Part shown: positions 24,736-32,648 of the stretch, piece by piece
How positions within the stretch are numbered: position 1 is the stretch's first letter
Layout of the letters: each line of letters begins with the position of its first letter
Source: Clostridia bacterium
Lineage (GTDB): Bacteria > Bacillota > Clostridia > Oscillospirales > Acutalibacteraceae
Length of the DNA stretch: 64,000 bases
Direction: 5' to 3'
Assembly (NCBI GenBank): GCA_017626295.1
Contig: JAGAJB010000002.1
Coordinates: 1-64,000, forward strand
Notes under the pieces: model-generated
Told to the model about the DNA's origin: nothing
Databases searched by the model: none
The model's input: only the letters and a program-made list of their open reading frames with translations
Translations under genes and position numbers: made by a program

Positions 24736-25896
24736 ATGGCAAACCGAAGACCGTCGGGCGACGGAATGATACGCCAAAAGAAAAAAGGTCAGTGGGAAGG
24801 TCGGATAACCGTCGGTCATAAGATGGACGGCTCTCCGATCTTTCGTTATGTATACGGCAAAACACAAAAGGAAGCCCTCGAGAAAATGCATCAGCGCATC
24901 GAGGATTACCGTGATGTGGAACTGACCGAGGATAGCAAAATGACACTCGGCGAATGGCTTGATAAGTGGATGAACGAATATATGATATTCACCGTTCGTG
25001 AAAGCACATGGGACAGTTACAAATCGATGATAAAAAATCATATAAAGCCTTATCTCGGAGATAAGCCGATCGCATTTATAACAACCGCCGATATTCAGAA
25101 GATGTATAACCGACTTAAGAAAAACGGAAGAATGCGGCCGCATCCTATCTACGGAAATAAACTTGCAGACAGCGGTATTCGGCGCATCCACATGATGCTG
25201 CACGAAGCAATGGATGCCGCTGTCAAGGAGCGGTTGATTATCAAGAACCCGACAAACGGTACAACCATACCGAAAAACAATTATCCGCCAAAGCAGATTC
25301 TGACCGAGGCGCAGCTCGACCGATTTCTATCGGTCATTGAACAGGATGAACGGTGGTACGATTTTTTCTACACCGAGCTCACAACGGGGATGCGCCGAGG
25401 TGAGATATGCGGACTGAAGTGGTCGGACTTTGATGAGCAAAGCGGGAGACTGAAAATTGCACGGACGATTCACCAAAAGAAGGGCGGCGGGCTGACTTGG
25501 GGGGACACCAAAACCGAAACAGGTATGCGCACCATTCTTCTGCCGCCGAGCACGGCAGAACTCCTTCGCCGAAGAAAGCAAAACGCCCGCAGTGAGTGGA
25601 TATTCCCGAATATCTATCAACTCGATCTGCCGATGCATCCCGAACATGCGTATAACCGTCTAAAGACACTGTTAAGGTATGCCGATCTTCCGATGATACG
25701 GTTCCACGACCTGCGCCACACCTTCGCAACCCATGCACTGACAAGTGGCGTGGATGCCAAGACACTCTCGAAAATACTCGGACACACCAATGCCAGTTTC
25801 ACGCTGGACACCTATACGCATGTAACTACCGATATGCAAAAACGCGCCTCAAATATCGTAGGCGGGTTCATTGAAAATTTATTGATAAAGGAGTGA
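24736..25896 (+). CDS. Tyrosine recombinase 1
   Basis: 386 residues. An AP2-like arm-binding N-terminus (GDGMIRQKKKGQWEGRITVG), a SAM-like core-binding domain, and a catalytic domain with TGMRRGE (Arg), HDLRHTFA (His, Arg), LGH and the nucleophile in LDTYTHV. ATG at 24736 follows AAAGGAGGTGAG. The second recombinase starts four bases after its stop. One of the two should carry out insertion at tRNA-Pro. Confidence 0.93.
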   Translation: MANRRPSGDGMIRQKKKGQWEGRITVGHKMDGSPIFRYVYGKTQKEALEKMHQRIEDYRDVELTEDSKMTLGEWLDKWMNEYMIFTVRESTWDSYKSMIKNHIKPYLGDKPIAFITTADIQKMYNRLKKNGRMRPHPIYGNKLADSGIRRIHMMLHEAMDAAVKERLIIKNPTNGTTIPKNNYPPKQILTEAQLDRFLSVIEQDERWYDFFYTELTTGMRRGEICGLKWSDFDEQSGRLKIARTIHQKKGGGLTWGDTKTETGMRTILLPPSTAELLRRRKQNARSEWIFPNIYQLDLPMHPEHAYNRLKTLLRYADLPMIRFHDLRHTFATHALTSGVDAKTLSKILGHTNASFTLDTYTHVTTDMQKRASNIVGGFIENLLIKE

Positions 25897-25900
25897 TAAA

Positions 25901-27340
25901 ATGGCAAAACGAAGACAAAACGGTAAAGGCACTTTACGGCAACGCAAGGACGGACGTTGGGAGGGGCGAGTTGTTATCGGCTACGATGAAAAAGGCCTGC
26001 CCAAGACCAAAAGCGTCCTTGCGCATACCAAGACCGAGTGTGCTGAGAAATTGTCAAAACTGATTGAAGAATGCGGTCCGCCCGCCAGACGGTGCAAGCC
26101 GGATATGCCCTTCGGCGATTGGATGGATTTCTGGTATCAGAACTATTCCAAACCGGCTATCCGACCGCTGACACAAGCAAATTATGAAAATCGCATCTAC
26201 GACCACATCATCCCTGACATCGGCAAGATACCGCTGAATAAACTGACGCAGAATGACCTGCAACAGTTTTATGCACGGATGAAACAAACGGGTCGAAAGC
26301 AGTATGTAGAGAAATACGGTCCCGGTTTATCTGACCGTATGGTGCGTGCCTGCCACGCAAGTTGCCGAATGGCGCTTGAAAAAGCGGTAGCCGAAGGACT
26401 GATACGGGTCAATCCTGCAATCGGGTGTAAATTACCGCCCAAGAAAGCACGGGAAATGCAGGTACTCACAAAGGAAGAATTGCAGCGTTTCCTGGTACAG
26501 GCCAAAGAAGACGGATATTATGAACTGTTTCTGCTGGAACTCGGCACGGGAATGCGCCGAGGTGAGATCATGGGATTACAGTGGGATGACCTCAACTTCC
26601 GCACGGGAGAATTGCACATCGTCCGTCAGGCGTGTGCGGTGAACGGCAAAATTGAGATATCTACACCCAAGACTAAAAGTTCCATCCGCACAGTAGTATT
26701 ACCGCCGTCGCTGGTGGGGGTGCTGAGGAAGTATAAGGAAACGTTCAGCTCACGGTGGATGTTTCCGTCACCGCAAAATCCCGACGTGCCGAGGTATCCC
26801 ACATCCGTCGGCGATATCCTGTCGATCCTGCTCAAAAGAGCAGGATGCAAGCACGTGCGGTTCCATGACTTACGCCATACCTTCGCCACGATGGCACTGG
26901 AAAACGGTATGGACGTGAAAACGCTGTCGGCAACCATAGGCCATGTTTCGGCGGCAACAACGCTTGATATTTACAGCCACGTGACCGACACCATGCAGAT
27001 GCAGGCGGCGGTGAGCATCGACCGCAAAATCGGCGGTACAGACGCGCAGATGCCCGTGGTGGAGGAAAGGCTCGCGCCGGAGATTAAATCGCCCGTGTCG
27101 CCCAAATTTGAGCCGATAGAGCAAAAGATCCGCAAGTCAGGAACGGGATGTGTGTATCGGATCAACGATAATCTGTGGGAAGGCAGCTTCTTCCCGCGTC
27201 TGCCGGACGGTACACGCAAAAAGTTTAATATCTATGCGAAAACCCGCGAAGAGTGCGAAGAACTTCTTGCAAAGATGATCGCGGAAAAGAAAGCCGAGAT
27301 CGCGGAAGAAAAAGCAAAACAAAAAGAGGGCGCCGAATAA
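25901..27340 (+). CDS. Tyrosine recombinase 2 with extra C-terminal domain
   Basis: 479 residues, about 90 longer than its neighbour. The N-terminal arm-binding domain (GKGTLRQRKDGRWEGRVVIG) and the catalytic set (TGMRRGE, HDLRHTFA, IGH, LDIYSHV) are intact. After the catalytic domain a tail of about 100 residues repeats the arm-domain pattern (YRINDNLWEGSFFPRLPDGT) and ends in a Lys/Glu helix. Two DNA-binding arms in one recombinase is unusual. It follows recombinase 1 by four bases; the pair may form a heteromeric recombinase. Confidence 0.92.
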   Translation: MAKRRQNGKGTLRQRKDGRWEGRVVIGYDEKGLPKTKSVLAHTKTECAEKLSKLIEECGPPARRCKPDMPFGDWMDFWYQNYSKPAIRPLTQANYENRIYDHIIPDIGKIPLNKLTQNDLQQFYARMKQTGRKQYVEKYGPGLSDRMVRACHASCRMALEKAVAEGLIRVNPAIGCKLPPKKAREMQVLTKEELQRFLVQAKEDGYYELFLLELGTGMRRGEIMGLQWDDLNFRTGELHIVRQACAVNGKIEISTPKTKSSIRTVVLPPSLVGVLRKYKETFSSRWMFPSPQNPDVPRYPTSVGDILSILLKRAGCKHVRFHDLRHTFATMALENGMDVKTLSATIGHVSAATTLDIYSHVTDTMQMQAAVSIDRKIGGTDAQMPVVEERLAPEIKSPVSPKFEPIEQKIRKSGTGCVYRINDNLWEGSFFPRLPDGTRKKFNIYAKTREECEELLAKMIAEKKAEIAEEKAKQKEGAE

Positions 27341-27352
27341 GGCGCCCTTAAT
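27328..27352 (+). terminator. Terminator after the recombinases
   Basis: GGGCGCC-GAATAA-GGCGCCC overlapping the recombinase 2 stop codon, followed by a weak T tract. Confidence 0.7.
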
Positions 27353-27445
27353 GGTTGGCTTGCGGCAAACAAAAAAATTCAGCTGATTTAATATTAAATG
27401 TTAAATCAGCCGAAAACATCAAGACGTAGGATTTGCGCTTTATAT

Positions 27446-27474
27446 TTGATACTAAAGTGCAAGTGTGTTATAAT
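27446..27474 (+). promoter_or_regulatory. Promoter of the XRE gene
   Basis: TTGATA (27446-27451), 17 bases, TATAAT (27469-27474), 20 bases before the ATG at 27495, which has ATGGAGG as ribosome site. Confidence 0.8.
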
Positions 27475-27494
27475 TTAGTTATGGAGGTTTTTCT

Positions 27495-28373
27495 ATGGAT
27501 AATAAAGTGTATTATAAAATAGGCAATAATATAAAAAGTTTGCGTGAATCGTTTGGGCTTAGCCAAGAGGAACTCGCCCTCGAGATTGGAATTGGTAAAT
27601 CTGCAATATGTCAATATGAAACCGGTACGAGCGTCCCAGTAAGAGATGTTTTGATAAAAATCGCAAAATATTTTCATGTTACGGAAACGGACCTTCTTCA
27701 AAACGATTATTCTGGCTTTAGAAAGATGACCGATGCACCAATAAATGAAATTGACTATAACAAAGATATGTTTGAGAAACTTCTCCCGTTGGTGTCCTCT
27801 GAATCAGCAATGAACAATGAAAACTTTAGACAGGCGTATGAACTTCATAATCAGGTTTGCACTTTAATAGGTTCTGGAACGGCCATAGAGAGTTTCGACG
27901 AAACGTGGATTGAAAAGTGCATAGAGTTATATAAAAAAGCGAGCGATGAAGGTATTATAGAGGCAAATGCAAATTATTTGTGGTGGATTTGTTTCTTCGG
28001 CTTTTTTACATCCTTTTGTGATTCACGAATGTTTGATGCAGTTGAGCGGCTTAACCAAGGGCGCATAGGTGTTAAAGAGTTTTTTAAAGAAGGTTATTTG
28101 ACGCCTTTTGATAGTAAAGATGATTCAAATAAACAAGAGAACAAAAAAGAGTTTTGGGAAGAATATGCAGTGGATTTTTATGTTAATGTACGAAAGTTGA
28201 AACTAAATTCGATGTATGCTGACCTTGGAGACTATTATCTTGCAATTGCATATGTGTTTGATATGGTGTGTAACGGAATGAGCAGTGAACAAAATTGCGC
28301 TGTTGGAAGTGAGATGTTAAGCGTATTTTCGTTGATGGGCAATAAGTATGCGCGTTTAAACAAAAATTCATAA
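27495..28373 (+). CDS. XRE-family regulator with long C-terminal domain
   Basis: 292 residues. Residues 8-65 form a Cro/C1 helix-turn-helix (LSQEELALEIGIGKSAICQYE). The other 220 residues are helical and aromatic-rich, perhaps tetratricopeptide-like sensing repeats (inference). The palindrome just downstream (28382-28398) overlaps the next promoter and is a probable operator for it. Likely the element's regulator of the following two genes or of transfer. Confidence 0.82.
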   Translation: MDNKVYYKIGNNIKSLRESFGLSQEELALEIGIGKSAICQYETGTSVPVRDVLIKIAKYFHVTETDLLQNDYSGFRKMTDAPINEIDYNKDMFEKLLPLVSSESAMNNENFRQAYELHNQVCTLIGSGTAIESFDETWIEKCIELYKKASDEGIIEANANYLWWICFFGFFTSFCDSRMFDAVERLNQGRIGVKEFFKEGYLTPFDSKDDSNKQENKKEFWEEYAVDFYVNVRKLKLNSMYADLGDYYLAIAYVFDMVCNGMSSEQNCAVGSEMLSVFSLMGNKYARLNKNS

Positions 28374-28381
28374 TTGATAAA

Positions 28382-28425
28382 GTTCATACAGTATGAACGA
28401 CAAACCAAAACATAACTGATATAAT
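28382..28425 (+). promoter_or_regulatory. Operator palindrome and promoter
   Basis: GTTCATA-CAG-TATGAAC (28382-28398) is a perfect dyad touching the -35 box ACGACA (28397-28402), with TATAAT at 28420-28425 after 17 bases. A repressor bound to the dyad would block the promoter of the gene at 28474. The XRE protein encoded upstream is the candidate. Confidence 0.75.
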
Positions 28426-28473
28426 TAAAATACCACCTAACAAAAATTTCGGGTGCAATGAGGAGGTTTGTTT

Positions 28474-28836
28474 ATGTATGATCTTTGTGACGTTCTGCAC
28501 GCATCTCATGGTTCTGCCGATGTGATTAACCATGTTTTATGTGATTACGGCGAAGGAAATATGGGCAACGGCATAAGAAAACTTGCAGGTGAGATTTTGA
28601 CTGTTGCCAGTCGTAAAGGATACGATAACGGATTTTGTGATGGTTATAGTATAGGGTATTCAAGCGGTATCGTAAAAGGCTCAATTGTTACAGTTTGTGT
28701 GGCTGGAGTCTTTGCGGTAGGTGTGTGGTGCGTTAACAAAACCATAGCTTATCATAAGAAGAACCAAGCAGACAAAGAATGTTCTAACTCAACCAAAAGT
28801 GTTAATGGAGGTGATAAAGATGCAGATGTGTCCTAA
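28474..28836 (+). CDS. Small membrane protein
   Basis: 120 residues with one membrane helix near the middle (IVTVCVAGVFAVGVWCV), preceded by a glycine/tyrosine-rich stretch and followed by a charged tail. ATG at 28474 has AGGAGG in front. Overlaps the next gene by 17 bases. Under the operator-bearing promoter. Function unknown. Confidence 0.75.
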   Translation: MYDLCDVLHASHGSADVINHVLCDYGEGNMGNGIRKLAGEILTVASRKGYDNGFCDGYSIGYSSGIVKGSIVTVCVAGVFAVGVWCVNKTIAYHKKNQADKECSNSTKSVNGGDKDADVS

Positions 28837-29002
28837 TTGCGATAAGGTGTATGACGAATCAGAGTACACTCATTGCCCATATTGCTCTGGCGAATTAGAA
28901 GATAATGAAGAAGTACGTCCGTGCCCCGAATGTGGCGGATGTCTACATTGGGATGGGGATCTTTGGGGATGTTCAAACTGCTCTTATTCAGAAGAAGATT
29001 AG
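28820..29002 (+). CDS. Double zinc-ribbon protein
   Basis: 60 residues with four CxxC pairs: CPNC, CPYC, CPEC and CSNC, enough for two zinc ribbons. ATG at 28820 follows GGAGGTG and lies inside the end of the membrane-protein gene. Could bind nucleic acid or a protein partner. Function unknown. Confidence 0.75.
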   Translation: MQMCPNCDKVYDESEYTHCPYCSGELEDNEEVRPCPECGGCLHWDGDLWGCSNCSYSEED

Positions 29003-29038
29003 AAAATGTAAACAGCACAACCGAAATATGATTACAAA

Positions 29039-29068
29039 GAGGGCGCATCTTACGAGTCGCCCTCAAAT
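29039..29068 (+). terminator. Terminator after the zinc-ribbon gene
   Basis: GAGGGCG pairs with CGCCCTC around a 12-base loop, followed by AAATTTTAGTTT. It is followed by a TTTGCAGTAAACAAAGAAAA stretch that resembles the tail of the module-border repeat. Confidence 0.65.
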
Positions 29069-29101
29069 TTTAGTTTGCAGTAAACAAAGAAAAATTATTA
29101 T

Positions 29102-30175
29102 TTACTTTATCAAATATTGCAAAGCATCTATCGGAATAACGCCGTGATTTTCTGTTTGATCGGTAAGTTCACTACAATCAGCACCAGTTACTGCTACGCC
29201 AATAACATTGTTTTCTGAATCAATAATAGGCCCACCACTATTTCCACTTATAATTGAAGCATTTACTAATAATCGCCTTAAACCGTGTCTTGGTCTAAAG
29301 CCAATTACTAATCCTGGAGATAGTATTCCCGTATCTCCAAGACTGTAATTGGGAAAACCTACAACGGCAATATGATCCATTAGTTCTACATTATCCGCTG
29401 TTCCTTTGGATAGTCCGTTAAGCTTTAGGTCTTCTACTAAATTGTCAATTCTTAGAATTGCCAAGTCAATGTCAGCATTTCGCGCTATAACCTCTATATC
29501 ATAACGTTTTTGGATATTTTGCGGGTGAAAGCATTGCATATTCGGTGTTAATACGTGTTCGCATGTTACAAAGCCAATTCCTTCAATATAAAAACATGTT
29601 CCTTGCTTCCCCATATTTTCAAGATCATCAGAAGTATCATCTAATACAAAGAGATTCTTAAATATAGTATCAATATCGAATTGTGGAGGTGTTGGTATTG
29701 CATCTAAAACACGACGCCTGTTATTTTCGATAATAGGAGGCAAAACAACAGTATTTAACCAATCTATCAAAACATCGTCAAAGTGTTTAGGCGAAAGAGC
29801 TTGTTCATACAATGGAGTTGCAATGATAAAACTGTTAGGGGAAATATACTTATCCCCAAATGCCACATTTAGTTGATCAAATGAGGGAAAATGATTCTCT
29901 TGTAAAATATTATTGGCTGTTTCAATAATCTCAGTACTTTTTAATTCGTTTAAAAATGTAGCACTCATGTGTATGCCATATGTTGCATGAAATACCAACA
30001 TTTTCTCGTCATAATATATTTCTATACATTTGCCCTTGAGAAAAGGCATTTCATTTAGATATTGAGGTAATTGTTCCAATGTTAAATTATAAATTCGACT
30101 TCTAAACAGACAAGATAATTTGGTATTTATATCATTTAATGACCCTTCAATTATTTTGTAGTCGCAAGTATACAT
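29102..30175 (-). CDS. Trypsin-like serine protease
   Basis: 357 residues. The C-terminal half is a chymotrypsin-fold protease with the triad His in VTCEHVLTP, Asp in ADIDLAILRI and Ser in SGNSGGPII. The N-terminal 170 residues are unrecognised. No signal peptide, PDZ domain or membrane segment, so it acts in the cytoplasm, unlike HtrA. The start at 30175 with AGGGAGG in front is chosen; a longer frame would run through the tRNA-Pro. It is the last gene of the element, the position often used by defence genes, and stand-alone cytoplasmic trypsin-like proteases occur in defence systems. That role is inference. Confidence 0.88.
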   Translation of the reverse strand: MYTCDYKIIEGSLNDINTKLSCLFRSRIYNLTLEQLPQYLNEMPFLKGKCIEIYYDEKMLVFHATYGIHMSATFLNELKSTEIIETANNILQENHFPSFDQLNVAFGDKYISPNSFIIATPLYEQALSPKHFDDVLIDWLNTVVLPPIIENNRRRVLDAIPTPPQFDIDTIFKNLFVLDDTSDDLENMGKQGTCFYIEGIGFVTCEHVLTPNMQCFHPQNIQKRYDIEVIARNADIDLAILRIDNLVEDLKLNGLSKGTADNVELMDHIAVVGFPNYSLGDTGILSPGLVIGFRPRHGLRRLLVNASIISGNSGGPIIDSENNVIGVAVTGADCSELTDQTENHGVIPIDALQYLIK

Positions 30176-30205
30176 TGTTAGATAAGCCTCCCTTATAGTA
30201 AAGAA

Positions 30206-30229
30206 AAACCCTCGTTTTAACGAGGGTTT
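30206..30229 (-). terminator. Terminator of tRNA-Pro
   Basis: AAACCCTCG pairs with CGAGGGTTT around six bases, directly 3' of tRNA-Pro on the minus strand and followed by a T run. Confidence 0.85.
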
Positions 30230-30304
30230 GGTCCGAGTGACAGGGATCGAACCTGCGGCCTGATGGTCCCAAACCACCCGCGCTCCCAGCTGCGCCACAC
30301 CCGG
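30229..30304 (-). tRNA. tRNA-Pro(TGG), intact, inside the element
   Basis: Complete cloverleaf on the minus strand: acceptor CCGGGTG/CACTCGG, D arm GCGC/GCGC, anticodon stem GGTGG/CCATC with loop TTTGGGA (anticodon TGG), T arm GCAGG/CCTGT, discriminator A and encoded CCA. It lies 150 bp inside the attR core, so it came with the element or was captured by it, and can replace the split host gene. Confidence 0.93.
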
Positions 30305-30451
30305 ATATTTATTAAATTTTTCTCAATTGTGGGATAAACTGTGGTCAAAACGATTTTTGACCGAATTTTTGATTTTTATAAATGCCCGAAACCCGCATGA
30401 ATACAGGGGTTTTGAGGCTTTTTATTTTTCAAGACATTAAACGCCCGACAC

Positions 30452-30491
30452 GCTCCCAAAGCAAGCGCGCTACCAACTGCGCTACACCCCG
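30452..30491 (-). pseudogene. 5' half of the split tRNA-Pro and attR core
   Basis: On the minus strand this reads acceptor CGGGGTG, D arm GCGC-AGTTGGTA-GCGC, anticodon 5' strand CTTGC and loop TTTGGGA, then homology stops at the shared GCTCCCAAA (30452-30460). It completes the 3' half at 1002-1046. It marks the right end of the element. Confidence 0.85.
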
Positions 30492-30629
30492 ATAGTGTAA
30501 AATTTTAAGTTTTCGTGAAGTGGAAAGATTGTGGTAGAAAAATTTCCAATTTGGTAACGGGGTCTGAAAACCCCAGTAAAATCAGGAGTTTTCAGCACTT
30601 TGGAAATATGAGAAATTAAAATACTCTTA

Positions 30630-30776
30630 CTCCCAAAGCAGGCGCTACTCTTGCGGTGCCCAAAATCGTCGGTCGCTCCTGTTTGTCGCTAACGATTTTG
30701 ACCGCTGCGCCGACAAACACTCCCTGTTTCCGCCACCGGCGGCGGTCGTGTGTGTTGCTAACTGCGCTACACCCCG
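30630..30776 (-). pseudogene. tRNA-Pro 5' fragment interrupted by a ~110-bp hairpin insert
   Basis: On the minus strand the tRNA start CGGGGTGTAGCGCAGTTAGC (30776 downward) breaks in the D loop. After about 110 bases it resumes as TAGCGCCTGCTTTGGGAG at the other end. The insert has the perfect arms CAAAATCG/CGATTTTG and TGTTTGTCG/CGACAAACA, which overlap and exclude each other, and a CCGCC-GGCGG palindrome. No 3' half is seen in the window. Probably a relic of an earlier insertion at a neighbouring tRNA-Pro copy. Confidence 0.65.
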
Positions 30777-30909
30777 AAGAAGATAAATATTTATGTTGTA
30801 TAATCAGCCTTATGATTATATAAAAATTAAGTTTGGTTGTCAAGGGCTGAAAGGATTTTAGTCAATTGAAATTTGCTTCTAAAGTAAACAGTACATTTGA
30901 AAATTACGA

Positions 30910-31278
30910 TTATTTAACAGTTTCGATTTCGCTGTCATAATACTGCTCCTGGAAGTGAACTGCCTTTTTGATTTCATCTTTAGAAAATGACCTTCCCATT
31001 GGCGCAGCCACGAGTTTATCCTCAACATCATTGTGTCTGTGGACAATGCCGATGATTTTACATTCATATTCTTTAACAGGATATTCTACACCTAAAAGGT
31101 AAACATCCAATTCTTCGCCATCGCCGCCTAAAACACCGGGGATATAGCCGTAGTTCAGGGGATATGTCAGCGAATAACACTCTTTTTTATGAACATAGCC
31201 TAAGGGACGGTCAATGTTTATTTTTACAGTTTCGCCAAGGTATGATTTTACCTGTTCTTTTCGTTCTTCGTATGTCAT
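30910..31278 (-). CDS. Short inorganic pyrophosphatase-like protein
   Basis: 122 residues, similar to the core of family I soluble pyrophosphatases, which hydrolyse PPi to two phosphates: YPLNYGYIPGVLGGDGEELDVYLLG and EDKLVAAPMG correspond to the YGYIPGT...DGDPLDV and DDKIIAVP segments. It is about 50 residues shorter than the usual enzyme and the middle Asp of the DGD signature is Glu, so activity or specificity may differ. Eleven bases after the decarboxylase gene on the same strand; probably one operon. Confidence 0.85.
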   Translation of the reverse strand: MTYEERKEQVKSYLGETVKINIDRPLGYVHKKECYSLTYPLNYGYIPGVLGGDGEELDVYLLGVEYPVKEYECKIIGIVHRHNDVEDKLVAAPMGRSFSKDEIKKAVHFQEQYYDSEIETVK

Positions 31279-31289
31279 ATATACCTCGT

Positions 31290-32639
31290 TCAGCGTTTAT
31301 CTACCACGCTTATATGGGTTTTTCCGTGATATTTCAACAGTTTAATGTGTTCTTTGGTTATTTTTTCACCGCTTACAACTATCGGTATGGCAGGGGGGCA
31401 GGAAACAGTAGGTGTTCCGCAGATTTCACCTTCCGCATTTTCAATGGGGATTTCTTTGCATTTTGAAAAAACAGCATTTCTTACGGTTGTTATTTGTTCC
31501 CCTTTAATGAAATAAAAATCGCTTCGTTCACAAGTTTCGTACAAGATCGGCAGAGTTTCAATGGCTTTCTTTAACTTCAAAAAATCCTCATTTGAATTTT
31601 GTGCGGTTGCCATAAAAACAACAAAATCATTATCCGCATATTCAAACTCAATATTATATTTTCTGAAGTGTTCGGGGATATTAAAACCGCTTTTATCAAA
31701 ACCTGAAAAGTCCGCAGTTATTTTTATAGGTTCTTCGGAAATGTTTTGTATTCCTTTGGAATTTAAAAGTTCGGTTATTTCTTTAACCTTTTCTGAACAG
31801 ATTTCTAAATCGTTTCTGATATTTTTTTCTATATACCCGTTACATAAATCAAGGGATTGGAGCAACAGGTATGAGGGACTGCTTGTTCCGTAGATGGTCA
31901 TGGCTTCTTTGGCGTTCTCGCTGAAACCGTAGCGGTCATTTTTTGCTATATGCAGGTATCCGCAACCCGTCAGGGCAGGAAGCGTTTTGTGTGCAGAGTC
32001 GCAACACATATCCGCACCTTGGGTTATGGGATGAAAAGGCATCTTGACAAATGCTGAATATGCACCGTGTGCGTTATCCACAAGAAGAGGAATATCATAT
32101 TCTCTGCAAATTTTTGCAAGAGATTTTATATCTGTAAGTTTGCCTAAATAGTCTGGTGTAGTTATATAAACTGCAAAGGGTAAATGCGAAAGATTCTGCA
32201 AAGAATTTTTTAAAGTATCGGCGGTTATAACGCAACTGCAAAGGCTGTTGCAGTTTTCGGGATATATCCATTTAACATCAAAACCGATTTTTGCCGTTGC
32301 AAATATAAACGCCTTGTGAGCATTTCTGCCTGCTAAAATATAGGGGGATTCTGTTGAAGGCTTTCTGTTAATAAAGGCAAGGTGGAGCATTGCATTTATG
32401 GATTGACTTGAACCGCCCGTTGAATAAAGGGTGGCCTTTGTATCAAATAACTTTGAGGCATTTTCTTCACTTTGTCTTATTATACCATCGGGGCACGAAA
32501 GGTCATCTGCGCCCTTTATTTCGGTTATATCGTATTTTTCAAAGCCAAAAAAAGACACACCCTTATGACCCGGCATATGAAACCGGGTTGTGCCTGATTT
32601 TATATAATCATTCACAAAATCAATAATGGGTGTGTTCAT
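31290..32639 (-). CDS. Orn/Lys/Arg decarboxylase family PLP enzyme
   Basis: 449 residues, fold-type I PLP enzyme of the small Gram-positive Orn/Lys/Arg decarboxylase group (as SpeA/YaaO). Seen: FHMPGHKG near the start, STGGSSQSINAML for phosphate binding, LVDNAHGAY for the ring Asp and His, and SAHKTLPALTG containing the Schiff-base lysine. It forms polyamine precursors; the exact amino acid cannot be told. It lies between the SCIFF maturase and the pyrophosphatase-like gene, all on the minus strand. Confidence 0.9.
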   Translation of the reverse strand: MNTPIIDFVNDYIKSGTTRFHMPGHKGVSFFGFEKYDITEIKGADDLSCPDGIIRQSEENASKLFDTKATLYSTGGSSQSINAMLHLAFINRKPSTESPYILAGRNAHKAFIFATAKIGFDVKWIYPENCNSLCSCVITADTLKNSLQNLSHLPFAVYITTPDYLGKLTDIKSLAKICREYDIPLLVDNAHGAYSAFVKMPFHPITQGADMCCDSAHKTLPALTGCGYLHIAKNDRYGFSENAKEAMTIYGTSSPSYLLLQSLDLCNGYIEKNIRNDLEICSEKVKEITELLNSKGIQNISEEPIKITADFSGFDKSGFNIPEHFRKYNIEFEYADNDFVVFMATAQNSNEDFLKLKKAIETLPILYETCERSDFYFIKGEQITTVRNAVFSKCKEIPIENAEGEICGTPTVSCPPAIPIVVSGEKITKEHIKLLKYHGKTHISVVDKR

Positions 32640-32648
32640 AAAATTTCC

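Noticed and set aside
24630..24821. Frame overlapping the relaxase end and recombinase start
   Set aside because: It covers the ribosome site and first codons of recombinase 1 in another frame, and no motif is seen.
23329..27340. A full conjugative element (ICE) rather than a mobilizable one
   Set aside because: No VirB4, VirD4-type coupling protein or other type IV secretion genes are in the element.
29102..30298. Longer serine protease frame starting at 30298
   Set aside because: The extra N-terminus is a translation of the tRNA-Pro gene and its terminator. The start at 30175 has a proper ribosome site.
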